From assembly GCF_013044505.1 (NCBI RefSeq), contig NZ_JABERD010000058.1, positions 1-51,282 of the forward strand: a stretch of 51,282 bases of DNA, read 5' to 3'. The notes under the pieces are model-generated. The model made no database searches. It was not told the origin of the DNA and was given only the letters and a program-made list of their open reading frames with translations. This document shows positions 7,849 to 17,302 of the stretch, one piece after another; position 1 is the stretch's first letter, and the number at the start of each line of letters is the position of its first letter. Source of the DNA: Streptomyces sp. S3(2020). Lineage in GTDB: Bacteria; Actinomycetota; Actinomycetes; Streptomycetales; Streptomycetaceae. A program made the translations under genes and the position numbers.

Positions 7849-9039
7849 ATGAGTCCAGACAGCACATCCCGGCCGCTCTGTCCCATGCACCGCATCAGCC
7901 TCCCCGAGCACGGTCCGCCCCGGCCCGGCACCCTCGCGACCGGCACCCCGGTGTGGCTCGTGACCCGGTACGCCGAGGTGCGTCAGGTGCTCATGGACCC
8001 CCGTTTCGACCGGAGTTCCCTGCACGCCCCAAACGCCCCGCCGCTGCTCGTCGTCCCCAACCTGCTGGACGACCCGGGAGGTCTGCTCAACCAGGACGGC
8101 CCCGCCCACCAACTGCTGCGCGGCACCGTCCAGCGGGCGTTCACCCCGCGGGCCGTCGCCCGCTGGCGGCCCTGGGTGTCCTCGGTGGTCGCCTCGCTCC
8201 TCGACGACTTCGCCGCACGGCCACAACCGGCCGACATCGTCGAGGGGTTCACCCGGCCGCTGCCCGTGTCGGTGATCTGCCGGCTGATGGGCCTGGACCA
8301 CGTGGACCGCGAGCGGATCCGGCACTGGGCCGACCACGCCCTGTCCGGCGGCGCGCACCGGGCGGGTGAGGTGGTCGAGGCGATGACGGAGTTCGGCCTG
8401 TTCGCCGCCGGGCTGATCGACGAGCGGCGCAAGGAACCCGGCGACGACCTGGTGAGCGGTCTCGTGGCGGCCGGTGACGAACTGGGCATCGCGGAACGGC
8501 GGTTGATCACCCTGGTCTGCGGGCTGGTCGTGGCCGGACACGAGACCACCATGACCTCGCTCGGCAACGCCGTCGTGTACCTCCTCACCGACGGACGGGA
8601 CGGCTGGCCCCTGCTCGCCCGCGACGAGGAGTCCGCGGCGGTCGCGGCCGAACAGCTGCTGCGCACGGTCCCGCTCAGCGAGGGCAAGGTGCTGCCAGGA
8701 CTGATCCGGCGCGCGGTCGAGGACGTCGAGGTCGGCGGGGTGCTGATCCCCGCGGGTGGTGTGGTCGCGCTCCAGACCAACTCCGCGGGCCGCGACCCCG
8801 ACGTCTTCCCGCCGGGCCCGCCCGATCTGTCCGCACCCCTGACCTCGCCGAGCATCACCTTCGGCGCCGGACCCCACCACTGCCTCGGCGCGTGGCTCGC
8901 CCGTCTCGAACTCGAACTCGCCCTGCACCACCTCGCCGCCCGCTTCCCGGGACTACGGGCCGAGTTCACATCGGAGACGATCGAGTGGCGGCTGGGTCAG
9001 ATGACGCGCAGCCCACTGCATCTGCCCGTTTCTTGGTGA
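7849..9039 (+). CDS. Cytochrome P450 with altered ExxR motif
   Basis: A 396-residue bacterial class I P450. The I-helix has AGHETT (about residues 229-234), and the heme loop FGAGPHHCLGAWLA has Cys345. In the K-helix the usual ExxR is read as QLLR (Q269-R272), because the preceding Glu is shifted one position (AAEQLLRTVP). The CAG codon is clear at 8653-8655. Start ATG 7849. It stands alone, with no ferredoxin nearby, so the substrate is unknown. The rest of the fold looks complete, so it is probably functional. Confidence 0.85.
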   Translation: MSPDSTSRPLCPMHRISLPEHGPPRPGTLATGTPVWLVTRYAEVRQVLMDPRFDRSSLHAPNAPPLLVVPNLLDDPGGLLNQDGPAHQLLRGTVQRAFTPRAVARWRPWVSSVVASLLDDFAARPQPADIVEGFTRPLPVSVICRLMGLDHVDRERIRHWADHALSGGAHRAGEVVEAMTEFGLFAAGLIDERRKEPGDDLVSGLVAAGDELGIAERRLITLVCGLVVAGHETTMTSLGNAVVYLLTDGRDGWPLLARDEESAAVAAEQLLRTVPLSEGKVLPGLIRRAVEDVEVGGVLIPAGGVVALQTNSAGRDPDVFPPGPPDLSAPLTSPSITFGAGPHHCLGAWLARLELELALHHLAARFPGLRAEFTSETIEWRLGQMTRSPLHLPVSW

Positions 9040-9229
9040 CCGGAAAGGCCGCGTGCGAGACCTCCAGCGCGTTCTGGGCCTCGGCATGGCGCCGTCGTCC
9101 GTTCGGGTGTCACCCGTATCGACGTGGGCGTCGCCGTCATGGCGGGTGCCGGGTGCGTGGCCGCGGGCGAATGTCCCGGTCAGTAGCATGAGGCCCGGCA
9201 GCCCGAAGTGATCACGCTAGGAGCGGATC

Positions 9230-10183
9230 GTGCGAGACATCGCCGTGTTCAGCGGTAGTGCCCACCCCGAGCTGGCGGCGGAGGTCTGCGCACACCTCGG
9301 TGTGCCCCTGAGCCCCACCCGGGTCAGCCGGTTCGCCAACGACTGTCTGGAGGTACAGCTCCAGGCCAACTGCCGGGAACGGGACGTCTTCCTCGTCCAG
9401 CCGCTGGTCAAGCCCGTCCAGGAGCACCTCGTCGAGCTGCTGCTGATGTGCGACGCGGCACGCGGGGCCTCGGCCCGGCGGATCAGCGTCGTCATGCCGC
9501 ACTACTCCTACGCCCGCTCCGACAAGAAGGACGCCCCCCGTATCTCGCTGGGCGGCCGGCTCGTCGCCGACCTGATGGTGTCGGCCGGCGCCGGCCGCGT
9601 CCTCGCGATGACGCTGCACTCGCCGCAGGTGCACGGTTTCTTCTCGGTGCCGGTCGACCATCTGCACGCGCTGCGCGAACTGGCCGCGCACTTCCAGCAG
9701 TACGACCTGTCCCGGACCACCGTGGTCTCCCCGGACCTCGGCAACGCAAAGGAGGCCGCCGCCTTCGCCCGGCTGATCGGGGCCCAGGTGGCGGCCGGCG
9801 CCAAGCAGCGGTACGCCGACGACCGGGTCAGCATCAGCGATGTCATCGGCGAGGTCACCGACCGGGACGTCATCGTGCTGGACGACGAGATCGCCAAGGG
9901 CAGCACCGTCCTCGAACTCCTGGACCGGCTGCGTGAGTTGAAGCCGCGCTCGATCCGGGTCGCCTGTACGCACGGCCTGTTCGCGGCCGGTGCGCTCAAG
10001 CGGATCGGGGAGCAGCCGGACGTTCTGGAGATCGTCTGCACCAACACCGTGCCGGTGCCCGAGGAGGAGCGCACGGACAAGTTGCGGATCCTGTCGATCG
10101 CGCCCGCGCTCGCCGAGGCGGTGCGGCGCATTCACAACGGCGAGTCCGTCAGTGCCCTGTTCGACGCGCCACGGAGCGAATAG
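9230..10183 (+). CDS. prs: Divergent ribose-phosphate pyrophosphokinase (PRPP synthetase paralogue)
   Basis: A 317-residue protein of usual PRS length. It has VVMPHYSYARSDKKDAPRIS, the counterpart of the catalytic PYxxYARQDRK loop, and LHSPQVHGFFSVPVDHL, the counterpart of the LH..Q.QGFF..P.D metal/ribose region. The PRPP loop reads VLDDEIAKGSTV instead of the usual DDMIDTGGT. It makes PRPP from ribose 5-phosphate and ATP. The divergence suggests a secondary paralogue rather than the housekeeping enzyme. Start GTG 9230 follows AGGAGCGG. It lies 56 bp before the tuf paralogue on the same strand. Confidence 0.85.
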   Translation: MRDIAVFSGSAHPELAAEVCAHLGVPLSPTRVSRFANDCLEVQLQANCRERDVFLVQPLVKPVQEHLVELLLMCDAARGASARRISVVMPHYSYARSDKKDAPRISLGGRLVADLMVSAGAGRVLAMTLHSPQVHGFFSVPVDHLHALRELAAHFQQYDLSRTTVVSPDLGNAKEAAAFARLIGAQVAAGAKQRYADDRVSISDVIGEVTDRDVIVLDDEIAKGSTVLELLDRLRELKPRSIRVACTHGLFAAGALKRIGEQPDVLEIVCTNTVPVPEEERTDKLRILSIAPALAEAVRRIHNGESVSALFDAPRSE

Positions 10184-10196
10184 ACATGGAGGGGTA

Positions 10197-10213
10197 GCCG
10201 GGTGACACCCGGC
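10197..10213 (+). promoter_or_regulatory. Inverted repeat between prs and tuf
   Basis: Perfect 8-bp arms GCCGGGTG / CACCCGGC surround one A, just after the prs stop. A second small dyad, CAGGTGACCTG (10220-10230), abuts the tuf ribosome site GGAGG (10230-10234). It could be a protein operator or an RNA hairpin that tunes tuf expression. There is no T-run to make a classic terminator. Confidence 0.4.
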
Positions 10214-10239
10214 ATCACTCAGGTGACCTGGAGGCCCCA

Positions 10240-11433
<1,194 letters not shown>

Positions 11434-11437
11434 GCAC

Positions 11438-11469
11438 CTTCACACCTTCACAGCTTCACCGCTTCACAA
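11438..11469. repeat. Four 8-bp tandem repeats at a convergent junction
   Basis: Four contiguous units of CTTCACNN (cttcacac, cttcacag, cttcaccg, cttcacaa) start 5 bp after the tuf3 stop and run over the last codons of the convergent STAS gene. No hairpin terminator is seen here. Confidence 0.7.
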
Positions 11470-11844
11470 CGAGCCGGACGTGGCCTCGGACTGTCCCAGG
11501 GCCGCGTCCAGCGTCGCGTGCGGGGGCAGCAGCCGGTGCAGGCCGGTGACCCGCATGATGCGCAGGGTGAGGGGATGGGCGCAGACCAGGTGTAACCGGC
11601 CGTCGTGGTCGAGGACCCGGGCGCGGGCGCGGTAGAGCAGGCGCAGCCCCGAGCAGTCGAAGAACTCGACCTGTCCGAGGTCGATCACGATCCGGGAGCC
11701 GTCGCGCCCGGTCACCCGGTCCAGGTACGGGAGGATCTCCAGCGCCGCCGCGATGTCGATCTCGCCGCGGAACTCCAGCACCGTGTGTCCCCGGTCCTGG
11801 TGGATACGCAGATGCCGACTGAGGGGTGCAGGTTCCTGCTGCAC
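11464..11844 (-). CDS. STAS-domain anti-sigma factor antagonist
   Basis: A 126-residue single STAS domain. VIDLGQVEFFDCSGLRLLYRARAR contains the conserved Asp-Cys-Ser-Gly-Leu turn whose Ser is the usual phosphorylation site of SpoIIAA/RsbV/BldG-type antagonists. Start GTG 11844 is behind GGAGG (11853-11857). It presumably releases a sigma factor from an RsbW-like kinase, but no kinase or sigma gene is adjacent, so the partner lies elsewhere. Convergent with tuf3. Confidence 0.85.
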   Translation of the reverse strand: MQQEPAPLSRHLRIHQDRGHTVLEFRGEIDIAAALEILPYLDRVTGRDGSRIVIDLGQVEFFDCSGLRLLYRARARVLDHDGRLHLVCAHPLTLRIMRVTGLHRLLPPHATLDAALGQSEATSGSL

Positions 11845-12050
11845 GACGACATCGCCTCCAACCAGCTCCTCAAGCGGTGGGTTCGCAGGTCACCGGGGGC
11901 CGGGGTGACATCGTGCAGCGAGCGTACGAGCGCAGCCGTGTCTCCGGGTCCCCAGTGAGCGCAAATCCTTGCCCCGCACTGCAAGTTACCCTCGATGGAG
12001 TGAATTTGAGCATGTTCGATTGACATATGTCTGTGAATTGCGACAGAGCC

Positions 12051-12488
12051 TCACGACAACGCGTGCCAGGCCCGGGACAACGCCTGGCGGAACTGCTCGG
12101 TCTGGTGCGCCGTGAGATCGCGGACCATCCGCTCCTCCAGCTCCCGCACCGGCCCCTCGTGCCGAGCCAGCAGCTCGCGGCCGGCGTCGGTCAGCAGGAT
12201 CAGCAGCTCCCGGCGATTGCGCGGATTCCGCTCCCGGCGCACCAGCGCGCGGTTCTCCAGTGACCGTACGAGATCGGCGATGGACTGGGCGGTGACGAAC
12301 GAGTCCCGGGCCAGCTGTGCCGCCGACAGCCCGTCGTGTCGCTCCAGGACCGTCAGGGCGGTGTACTGAAGAGCGGTGATTCCGGACGGCTTGACCAGGT
12401 CGTCCAGATGGGAGCGGACCACGAGTTCCACTTGTTTGACCATGTAGAGCAGTGACGGAGCCGCCTTGGTCGCCTGGGTGTCGAGCAT
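12051..12488 (-). CDS. MarR-family transcriptional regulator
   Basis: A 145-residue winged-helix MarR protein. The core is GITALQYTALTVLERHDGLSAAQLA, followed by recognition helix SFVTAQSIADLVRSLENRALVRR and wing NPRNRRELLILLTDAGREL. Length and order are normal. It is divergent from the aldehyde dehydrogenase gene across 103 bp that hold two near-identical palindromes, so it most likely represses the ALDH/ADH pair and itself. Aromatic or aldehyde ligands are plausible but not shown. Confidence 0.9.
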   Translation of the reverse strand: MLDTQATKAAPSLLYMVKQVELVVRSHLDDLVKPSGITALQYTALTVLERHDGLSAAQLARDSFVTAQSIADLVRSLENRALVRRERNPRNRRELLILLTDAGRELLARHEGPVRELEERMVRDLTAHQTEQFRQALSRAWHALS

Positions 12489-12507
12489 GAGTTCAGCCTA
12501 GAGCATT

Positions 12508-12522
12508 GACAGGAATCCTGTC
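12508..12522. promoter_or_regulatory. Palindromic operator 1 for the MarR regulator
   Basis: GACAGGAATCCTGTC has perfect 7-bp arms around a central A. It overlaps a TTGACA -35-like box (12506-12511) directed toward the ALDH gene. Its core ACAGGAATCCTGT is repeated at 12542. Confidence 0.65.
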
Positions 12523-12541
12523 TGTAAAGAGACTGCGGACC

Positions 12542-12556
12542 AACAGGAATCCTGTT
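12542..12556. promoter_or_regulatory. Palindromic operator 2 for the MarR regulator
   Basis: AACAGGAATCCTGTT has perfect 7-bp arms around a central A. It lies 34 bp centre-to-centre from operator 1 and 36 bp before the ALDH start. The size and paired arrangement suit MarR dimers. Confidence 0.65.
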
Positions 12557-12591
12557 TGTTGAAGTCTTGGCGATGGAGCTGAGGAGCGGTG

Positions 12592-14046
12592 ATGACCACC
12601 TTCGAGATCGAACCCGGGCGGCTGTTCATCGGGGGACAGTGGCGCGAAGCCGCCGACGGAGCGCGCACCGAGGTGGTCGACCCGTCCCGGGGCGCGGTCG
12701 TCACCACCGTCGCGGAGGCGGGCGCCGCCGACGTGGACGCGGCCGTACGTGCCGCACGGGAGGCCTTCGACGACGGCTCCTGGTCCGGCCTGAGCGGCCG
12801 GGAACGCGGTCGCATCCTGCACCGGGTCGCGGAGCTGATCCGTGAGAACGCGGAGGACATCGCCCGGCTGGAGAGCCTGGACGTCGGCAAGCCGATCACG
12901 CTGGCGCACGCCGTCGACGTGACCAACGCGGCCAACGACTACGAGCACTTCGCCGCTCTCGCCCACACCCTGCACGGGGCCAACCGCGACACCCCCATGA
13001 ACGCCCTCGCCTACACCCGGCGCGAGCCGCTCGGTGTGGTCGCCGCGATCACGCCCTTCAACTTCCCGCTGATCCTGGCCGGTTCGAAGATCGCGCCGGC
13101 GCTCGCCGCGGGCAACACGGTCGTGCACAAGCCCGCCGACGAGACCCCGCTCAGCGCCCTCTACATGGCCAGGCTGTTCCAGCAGGCGGGCGTCCCCGAC
13201 GGGGTGGTCAACGTCGTCACCGGAGCGGGCCCGGTAGCCGGTGAGGCACTGCTGCGGCACAGCGGCGTCGACAAGATCGCCTTCACCGGCTCCACGGCGG
13301 TCGGCCGGCATGCCGCGAGCGTCGCCGGTGAGGCCCTCAAGCCGGTCACCATGGAGCTGGGCGGCAACGCGGCCCACGTCGTCTTCGAGGACGCCGACCT
13401 GGAGAAGGCCGTCGGCGCGATCATCAAGGGCTTCGTCTTCAACTCCGGCCAGTTCTGCATGGGCGGCCCGCGCCTGCTGGTGGCCCGCTCGGTCTACGCG
13501 ACCCTGCTGGGCATCCTGGAGCAGGCGGTGCCCGGCGTCCCGCTCGGTGACCCGCGGCAGCCGGAGACCGTCATCGGTCCGATGGCGGGGGAGAAGCACC
13601 TCAAGAAGGTCGAGGAGTACGTCGAGCTGGCCCGCAAGGAGGGCGCCCGCATCGTCTGCGGCGGAGAGCGCCTCGACCTCGACGGCGGCTACTACTACAA
13701 GCCCACGGTCATCGCCGACCTGCCCAACGACTCCCGGGTGATCCAGGAGGAGATCTTCGGCCCGGTCCTCACCGTGCAGCCCTTCGACTCCGAGGACGAG
13801 GCGATCCGGCTCGCCAACTCCACGCCGTACGGCCTGGCTTCGGGCGTCCAGACGTCCAACCTCGCCCGTGCCCACCGGATCGCCGACCGGCTCCAGGCGG
13901 GCATCGTCTGGGTCAACGACTGGGCGATGCTCGACCCCGCGGTCCCCTTCGGCGGTGTCAAGGACTCCGGCTTCGGCCGTGAGTACGGTCCCGAGGCCCT
14001 CGCCTCCTACACCAGGACCAAGTCCGTCGTCGTCTCGCTGGACTGA
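12592..14046 (+). CDS. NAD(P)-dependent aldehyde dehydrogenase
   Basis: A 484-residue ALDH superfamily enzyme. It has AITPFNFPLILAGSKIAPALAAGN, the FTGSTAVG cofactor motif, MELGGN with the general-base Glu, and NSGQFCMGG with the catalytic Cys. The C-terminus (PFGGVKDSGFGREYG) is complete. I chose ATG 12592 rather than GTG 12589 because GAGGAG (12581-12586) is then at a normal distance. The partner alcohol dehydrogenase 40 bp downstream suggests an alcohol-to-aldehyde-to-acid route, perhaps on aromatic substrates. Probably repressed by the divergent MarR. Confidence 0.9.
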   Translation: MTTFEIEPGRLFIGGQWREAADGARTEVVDPSRGAVVTTVAEAGAADVDAAVRAAREAFDDGSWSGLSGRERGRILHRVAELIRENAEDIARLESLDVGKPITLAHAVDVTNAANDYEHFAALAHTLHGANRDTPMNALAYTRREPLGVVAAITPFNFPLILAGSKIAPALAAGNTVVHKPADETPLSALYMARLFQQAGVPDGVVNVVTGAGPVAGEALLRHSGVDKIAFTGSTAVGRHAASVAGEALKPVTMELGGNAAHVVFEDADLEKAVGAIIKGFVFNSGQFCMGGPRLLVARSVYATLLGILEQAVPGVPLGDPRQPETVIGPMAGEKHLKKVEEYVELARKEGARIVCGGERLDLDGGYYYKPTVIADLPNDSRVIQEEIFGPVLTVQPFDSEDEAIRLANSTPYGLASGVQTSNLARAHRIADRLQAGIVWVNDWAMLDPAVPFGGVKDSGFGREYGPEALASYTRTKSVVVSLD

Positions 14047-14086
14047 CTTCGTCCGAACGTACTTGAGATCAAAGGGAGTTCCCGCG

Positions 14087-15193
14087 ATGCCCATCACCAC
14101 CCGCGCCGCTGTCGTCGAGTCCGGCGGAGCACCGTTCACCCTCGCCGACGTCCAACTGGACGAGCCCGGGCCGCACGAGGCCGTCGTCCGCATGGTCGCC
14201 ACCGGTCTGTGTCACACCGACCTCGGCGTGGCGAGCGGTGGACTGCCCTTCCCGCTGCCCGGCGTCCTCGGCCATGAAGGCGCCGGTGTCGTCGAGGCCG
14301 TCGGCTCGGCCGTCACCGGCGTCGAGCCCGGCGACCACGTCGTGCTGTCGTTCACGTCCTGCGGCGCGTGCGGCAACTGCGACGGCGGCCACCCGGCGTA
14401 CTGCGCGACCTGGCTGCCGCTGAACCTCATCGGCGGTCGCCGGGCCGACGGCAGCAGCACCGTCAGCCGGGACGGCGAGGCGCTGGGCGGCCACTTCTTC
14501 GGCCAGTCCTCCTTCGCGGAGAAGGCCCTGGTCGACGAGCGCAGCCTCGTCAAGGTCGACCCCGACGTACCGCTGGAGTCGATCGCCCCGCTGGGCTGCG
14601 GCGTACAGACCGGTGTCGGCGCCGTGTGGAACGTGCTGAAGCCGGTCACGGGCAGCACGATCGTGGTCCTCGGCGCCGGGGCGGTCGGCCTGTCCGCCGT
14701 GATGGCCGCCGCCCTCACCTCCGCCACCACGATCGTCGCCGTCGACCGCGTCGGCGAACGTCTCTCCCTGGCAAGGGAGTTGGGTGCCACCCACACCGTC
14801 GACGCGAGTGAGGAGGACCTCGCGGAGACCCTCGCCGTGATCACCGGGGGGAAGGGCGCGGACGGCATCGTGGAGACCACCGGCAATGTCACCGTGCTCC
14901 GCCAGGGCGTCGACGCGCTCGGGGCGCGCGGCACCCTGGTCGTCGTCGGCGCCCCGCCGTTCGGCACCGAGGTCGCCCTCGACGTCAACGGGCTGCTCGG
15001 CGGCAAGCGGATCGTCGGGCTCACCCTGGGCGACGCCGAGACACAGTCCTTCATCCCCGCCCTGGTCGACCTGGTGAAGGCGGGCCGGCTCCCGCTGGAC
15101 CGCCTGATCAGCACCTATCCGTTCGCGGAGATCGACCAGGCGGTGCGGGACATGGGCGCGGGCAAGGCCATCAAGCCCGTGCTGACGTTCTGA
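14087..15193 (+). CDS. Zinc-dependent alcohol dehydrogenase, aryl-alcohol type
   Basis: A 368-residue medium-chain dehydrogenase. It has GLCHTDLGV (catalytic zinc Cys), GHEGAGVVEAVG, the CGACGNCDGGHPAYC structural-zinc loop, and VLGAGAVGLSAVMAA as Rossmann motif. The GHEGAG/NLIGGRR pattern and GGHFFGQSSFAEKAL are typical of benzyl/aryl-alcohol dehydrogenases. Start ATG 14087 is behind AAGGGAG. It is co-transcribed with the aldehyde dehydrogenase. The exact substrate is inferred, not shown. Confidence 0.85.
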   Translation: MPITTRAAVVESGGAPFTLADVQLDEPGPHEAVVRMVATGLCHTDLGVASGGLPFPLPGVLGHEGAGVVEAVGSAVTGVEPGDHVVLSFTSCGACGNCDGGHPAYCATWLPLNLIGGRRADGSSTVSRDGEALGGHFFGQSSFAEKALVDERSLVKVDPDVPLESIAPLGCGVQTGVGAVWNVLKPVTGSTIVVLGAGAVGLSAVMAAALTSATTIVAVDRVGERLSLARELGATHTVDASEEDLAETLAVITGGKGADGIVETTGNVTVLRQGVDALGARGTLVVVGAPPFGTEVALDVNGLLGGKRIVGLTLGDAETQSFIPALVDLVKAGRLPLDRLISTYPFAEIDQAVRDMGAGKAIKPVLTF

Positions 15194-15200
15194 CCCCGGT

Positions 15201-15256
15201 AGCCCGGTAGCCCGGTAGCCCGGTAGCCCGGTAGCCCGGTAGCCCGGTAGCCGGGT
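15201..15256. repeat. 8-bp tandem repeat (agcccggt), seven units, at a convergent junction
   Basis: Six perfect copies of agcccggt (15201-15248) and one variant, agccgggt, fill the space between the ADH stop and the convergent oxidoreductase stop (15264). The variant tail allows a GGTA...TACC / CCCGG...CCGGG hairpin, which may act in both directions as a terminator. Confidence 0.8.
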
Positions 15257-15263
15257 ACCCCGG

Positions 15264-16214
15264 TCAGTCCATCGTCAGGACCAGCTTTCCCGTGGTCCGG
15301 CCGGTGTCGCCGAGCCTGTGTGCCTCGGCGGCCTCGGCCGACGGGAAGGTGCCGGCGATCGCGGGGCGCAGCTTCCCCGCCTCCACCAGCTCCGCGATCG
15401 CCTTCATCCCGGAATGGGAGGCGTCGACCAGCATGCGCAGCGACCGGACGCCGAGCCGCTCGGCCTCCTCGAAGAACTCCGGCGATCCGGCCGGCAGGAT
15501 CGAGACCACGAGCCCGCCCGGGCGCAGCACGTGCAGCGAGCGGACGGACGTGTCGCCGCCGATCGTGTCGAGCACGACGTCGACGTCCTTGACGGCCTCC
15601 GTGAAGTCCGTCTCCCGGTAGTCGATCGCCTCGTCCACACCGAGCCCGCGCAGGAACTCGTGCTTGCCCGCGCTCGCGGTGCCGATCACATACGCGCCCC
15701 GCGCCTTGGCGATCTGCACGGCCACATGCCCGACCCCGCCCGCCGCGGCATGGATCAGCACCCGCTGTCCCGGCCGGACGTCGGCGTACTCCACCAGCGC
15801 CTGCCAGGCGGTCAGGGAGACCAGCGGCAGCGCGCCCGCCTCGACATGGTCGATCGAGGCCGGCTTGTGCGCGAACGTCCGGGCCGGTGCCGTGACGTAC
15901 TCGGCGTGCGAACCATGGCCGTACGGGTACGACAGCATGCCGAAGACCTCGTCGCCGGGCTTGAACCGGGCGACGCCGATCCCGACGGCCTCGACCACGC
16001 CCGACACGTCCCAGCCCAGCACGAAGGGCGGCTGACCGAGGAAGCCGCCGGTGGCCCGGTGCTTCCAGTCGGTGGGGTTGACCCCGGCGGCCCGCACCCG
16101 GACCAGTACCTCGTTCGCGCGCGGCTCGGGACGCGGCAGCTCCACTTCCTTGAGGACCTCAGGCCCGCCGAGGGCGTCCTGACTGATGGCTCGCATGGTG
16201 TTCACAGTGCTCAT
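15264..16214 (-). CDS. NADP-dependent quinone oxidoreductase-like MDR protein
   Basis: A 316-residue zinc-free medium-chain reductase. It has GVNPTDWKHRA, GWDVSGVVEAVG, and a VLIHAAAGGVGHVAVQIAKARGA Rossmann motif (AAxGGVG). It lacks the structural zinc Cys cluster, as in QOR enzymes. Start ATG 16214 is used; ATG 16196 is a possible shorter start. It is divergent from the GlxA-type regulator, which probably controls it through the dyad at 16252-16286. Confidence 0.85.
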   Translation of the reverse strand: MSTVNTMRAISQDALGGPEVLKEVELPRPEPRANEVLVRVRAAGVNPTDWKHRATGGFLGQPPFVLGWDVSGVVEAVGIGVARFKPGDEVFGMLSYPYGHGSHAEYVTAPARTFAHKPASIDHVEAGALPLVSLTAWQALVEYADVRPGQRVLIHAAAGGVGHVAVQIAKARGAYVIGTASAGKHEFLRGLGVDEAIDYRETDFTEAVKDVDVVLDTIGGDTSVRSLHVLRPGGLVVSILPAGSPEFFEEAERLGVRSLRMLVDASHSGMKAIAELVEAGKLRPAIAGTFPSAEAAEAHRLGDTGRTTGKLVLTMD

Positions 16215-16251
16215 GGTGAACCAGCCTGCCCCGGTCCGCCCGAACGGGAAA

Positions 16252-16286
16252 TGGCATGATTGCCAACCTCCGATAGAATCGTGCCA
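16252..16286. promoter_or_regulatory. Operator region between the oxidoreductase and the GlxA regulator
   Basis: TGGCATGATT (16252-16261) and its near-perfect inverse AATCGTGCCA (16277-16286) make a long dyad. The left half also forms a small palindrome, TGGCATGATTGCCA (16252-16265). A -10-like TAGAAT (16274-16279) ends 6 nt before the ATG at 16286, so the regulator mRNA may be leaderless and self-controlled. Confidence 0.5.
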
Positions 16287-17236
16287 TGCAGCGTGCCGAG
16301 CGAGTCGTCGTCCTGGCCCTGGAGGGCGTGTACCCCTTCGAGCTGGGCATCCCCAGTCGGATCTTCGGCGCCGCCGACGGCCGGTACGAGGTGTTGACCT
16401 GCACGGTCGACGGCCGCCCGGTGCGCAGCAACGCCGACTTCGCGATCACGGTCGACCATGGCCCCGAGGTGCTGGCCACCGCCGACATCGTGGTGATCGC
16501 GCCCGTCTCGGGGGACCGTGTGACCGCCGACCTCCCCGAGGGGGTCGGGGCGGCCCTCGCCCTCGTCCGCCCCGACGCGCGGATCGTGTCGATCTGCACC
16601 GGCGCCTTCGTACTCGCCGCGGCCGGACTCCTCGACGGCCGCAGGGCCACCACCCACTGGCATCTCGCGGACAGCTTCCGGCGGATGTACCCGCACATCG
16701 CGCTCGACCCGGACGTCCTCTTCGTCGACGACGGGCGGATCCTGACCTCCGCCGGAGCCGCCTCCGGAGTCGACGTCTGTCTGCACATCGTGCGCACCGA
16801 CCACGGCAGTGAACTGGCCAACGCCGTCGCCCGCCGCTGCGTCGTACCCCCCTTCCGCGACGGCGGCCAGGCGCAGTACATCGAGCGGCCGGTCCCCGAG
16901 CAGGGCGCCGCGAGCACGTCGGCGACCCGCTCCTGGGCCCTCGACCGTCTCGGCGAACCCCTCACCCTGACCGACCTCGCCGCCCACGCCCGGATGAGCC
17001 TGCGCACCTTCGCCCGCCGCTTCCACGACGAGGTCGGGCTCAGCCCCGGCCGCTGGCTGATCCAGCAGCGGGTGGCCCGGGCCCGGCACCTGCTGGAGGC
17101 CAGCGACCTGCCGGTGGACCAGATCGCCGGCCAGGTCGGCTTCGCCACCGGCGCCTCGCTGCGCCAGCATCTGCACGCGGCGATCGGGGTGTCACCGCAG
17201 GCCTACCGGCGCACGTTCCAGACGGCCGCCCGCTGA
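16286..17236 (+). CDS. GlxA-family regulator (DJ-1/PfpI domain plus AraC HTH)
   Basis: A 316-residue protein. Residues about 5-185 form a DJ-1/PfpI domain with the elbow SICTGAFVLAAAGLLDGRRATTHW, which keeps the Cys position. Residues about 215-310 are a double AraC HTH (MSLRTFARRFHDEVGLSPGRWLIQQR, then VGFATGASLRQHLHAAIGVSPQAYRR). The length is normal. Start ATG 16286. It likely regulates the divergent oxidoreductase. The ligand is unknown. Confidence 0.9.
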   Translation: MQRAERVVVLALEGVYPFELGIPSRIFGAADGRYEVLTCTVDGRPVRSNADFAITVDHGPEVLATADIVVIAPVSGDRVTADLPEGVGAALALVRPDARIVSICTGAFVLAAAGLLDGRRATTHWHLADSFRRMYPHIALDPDVLFVDDGRILTSAGAASGVDVCLHIVRTDHGSELANAVARRCVVPPFRDGGQAQYIERPVPEQGAASTSATRSWALDRLGEPLTLTDLAAHARMSLRTFARRFHDEVGLSPGRWLIQQRVARARHLLEASDLPVDQIAGQVGFATGASLRQHLHAAIGVSPQAYRRTFQTAAR

Positions 17237-17302
17237 ACCGAACGTTCTCCGCCCCCGCCACGTCTGAGGATCAGGACCGTGTCCGGTGAACAGGGGTGGG
17301 GG

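Noticed and set aside
12022..12031. Small palindrome GACATATGTC upstream of the STAS gene
   Set aside because: Only 10 bp long, no second copy and no adjacent regulator, so chance is likely.
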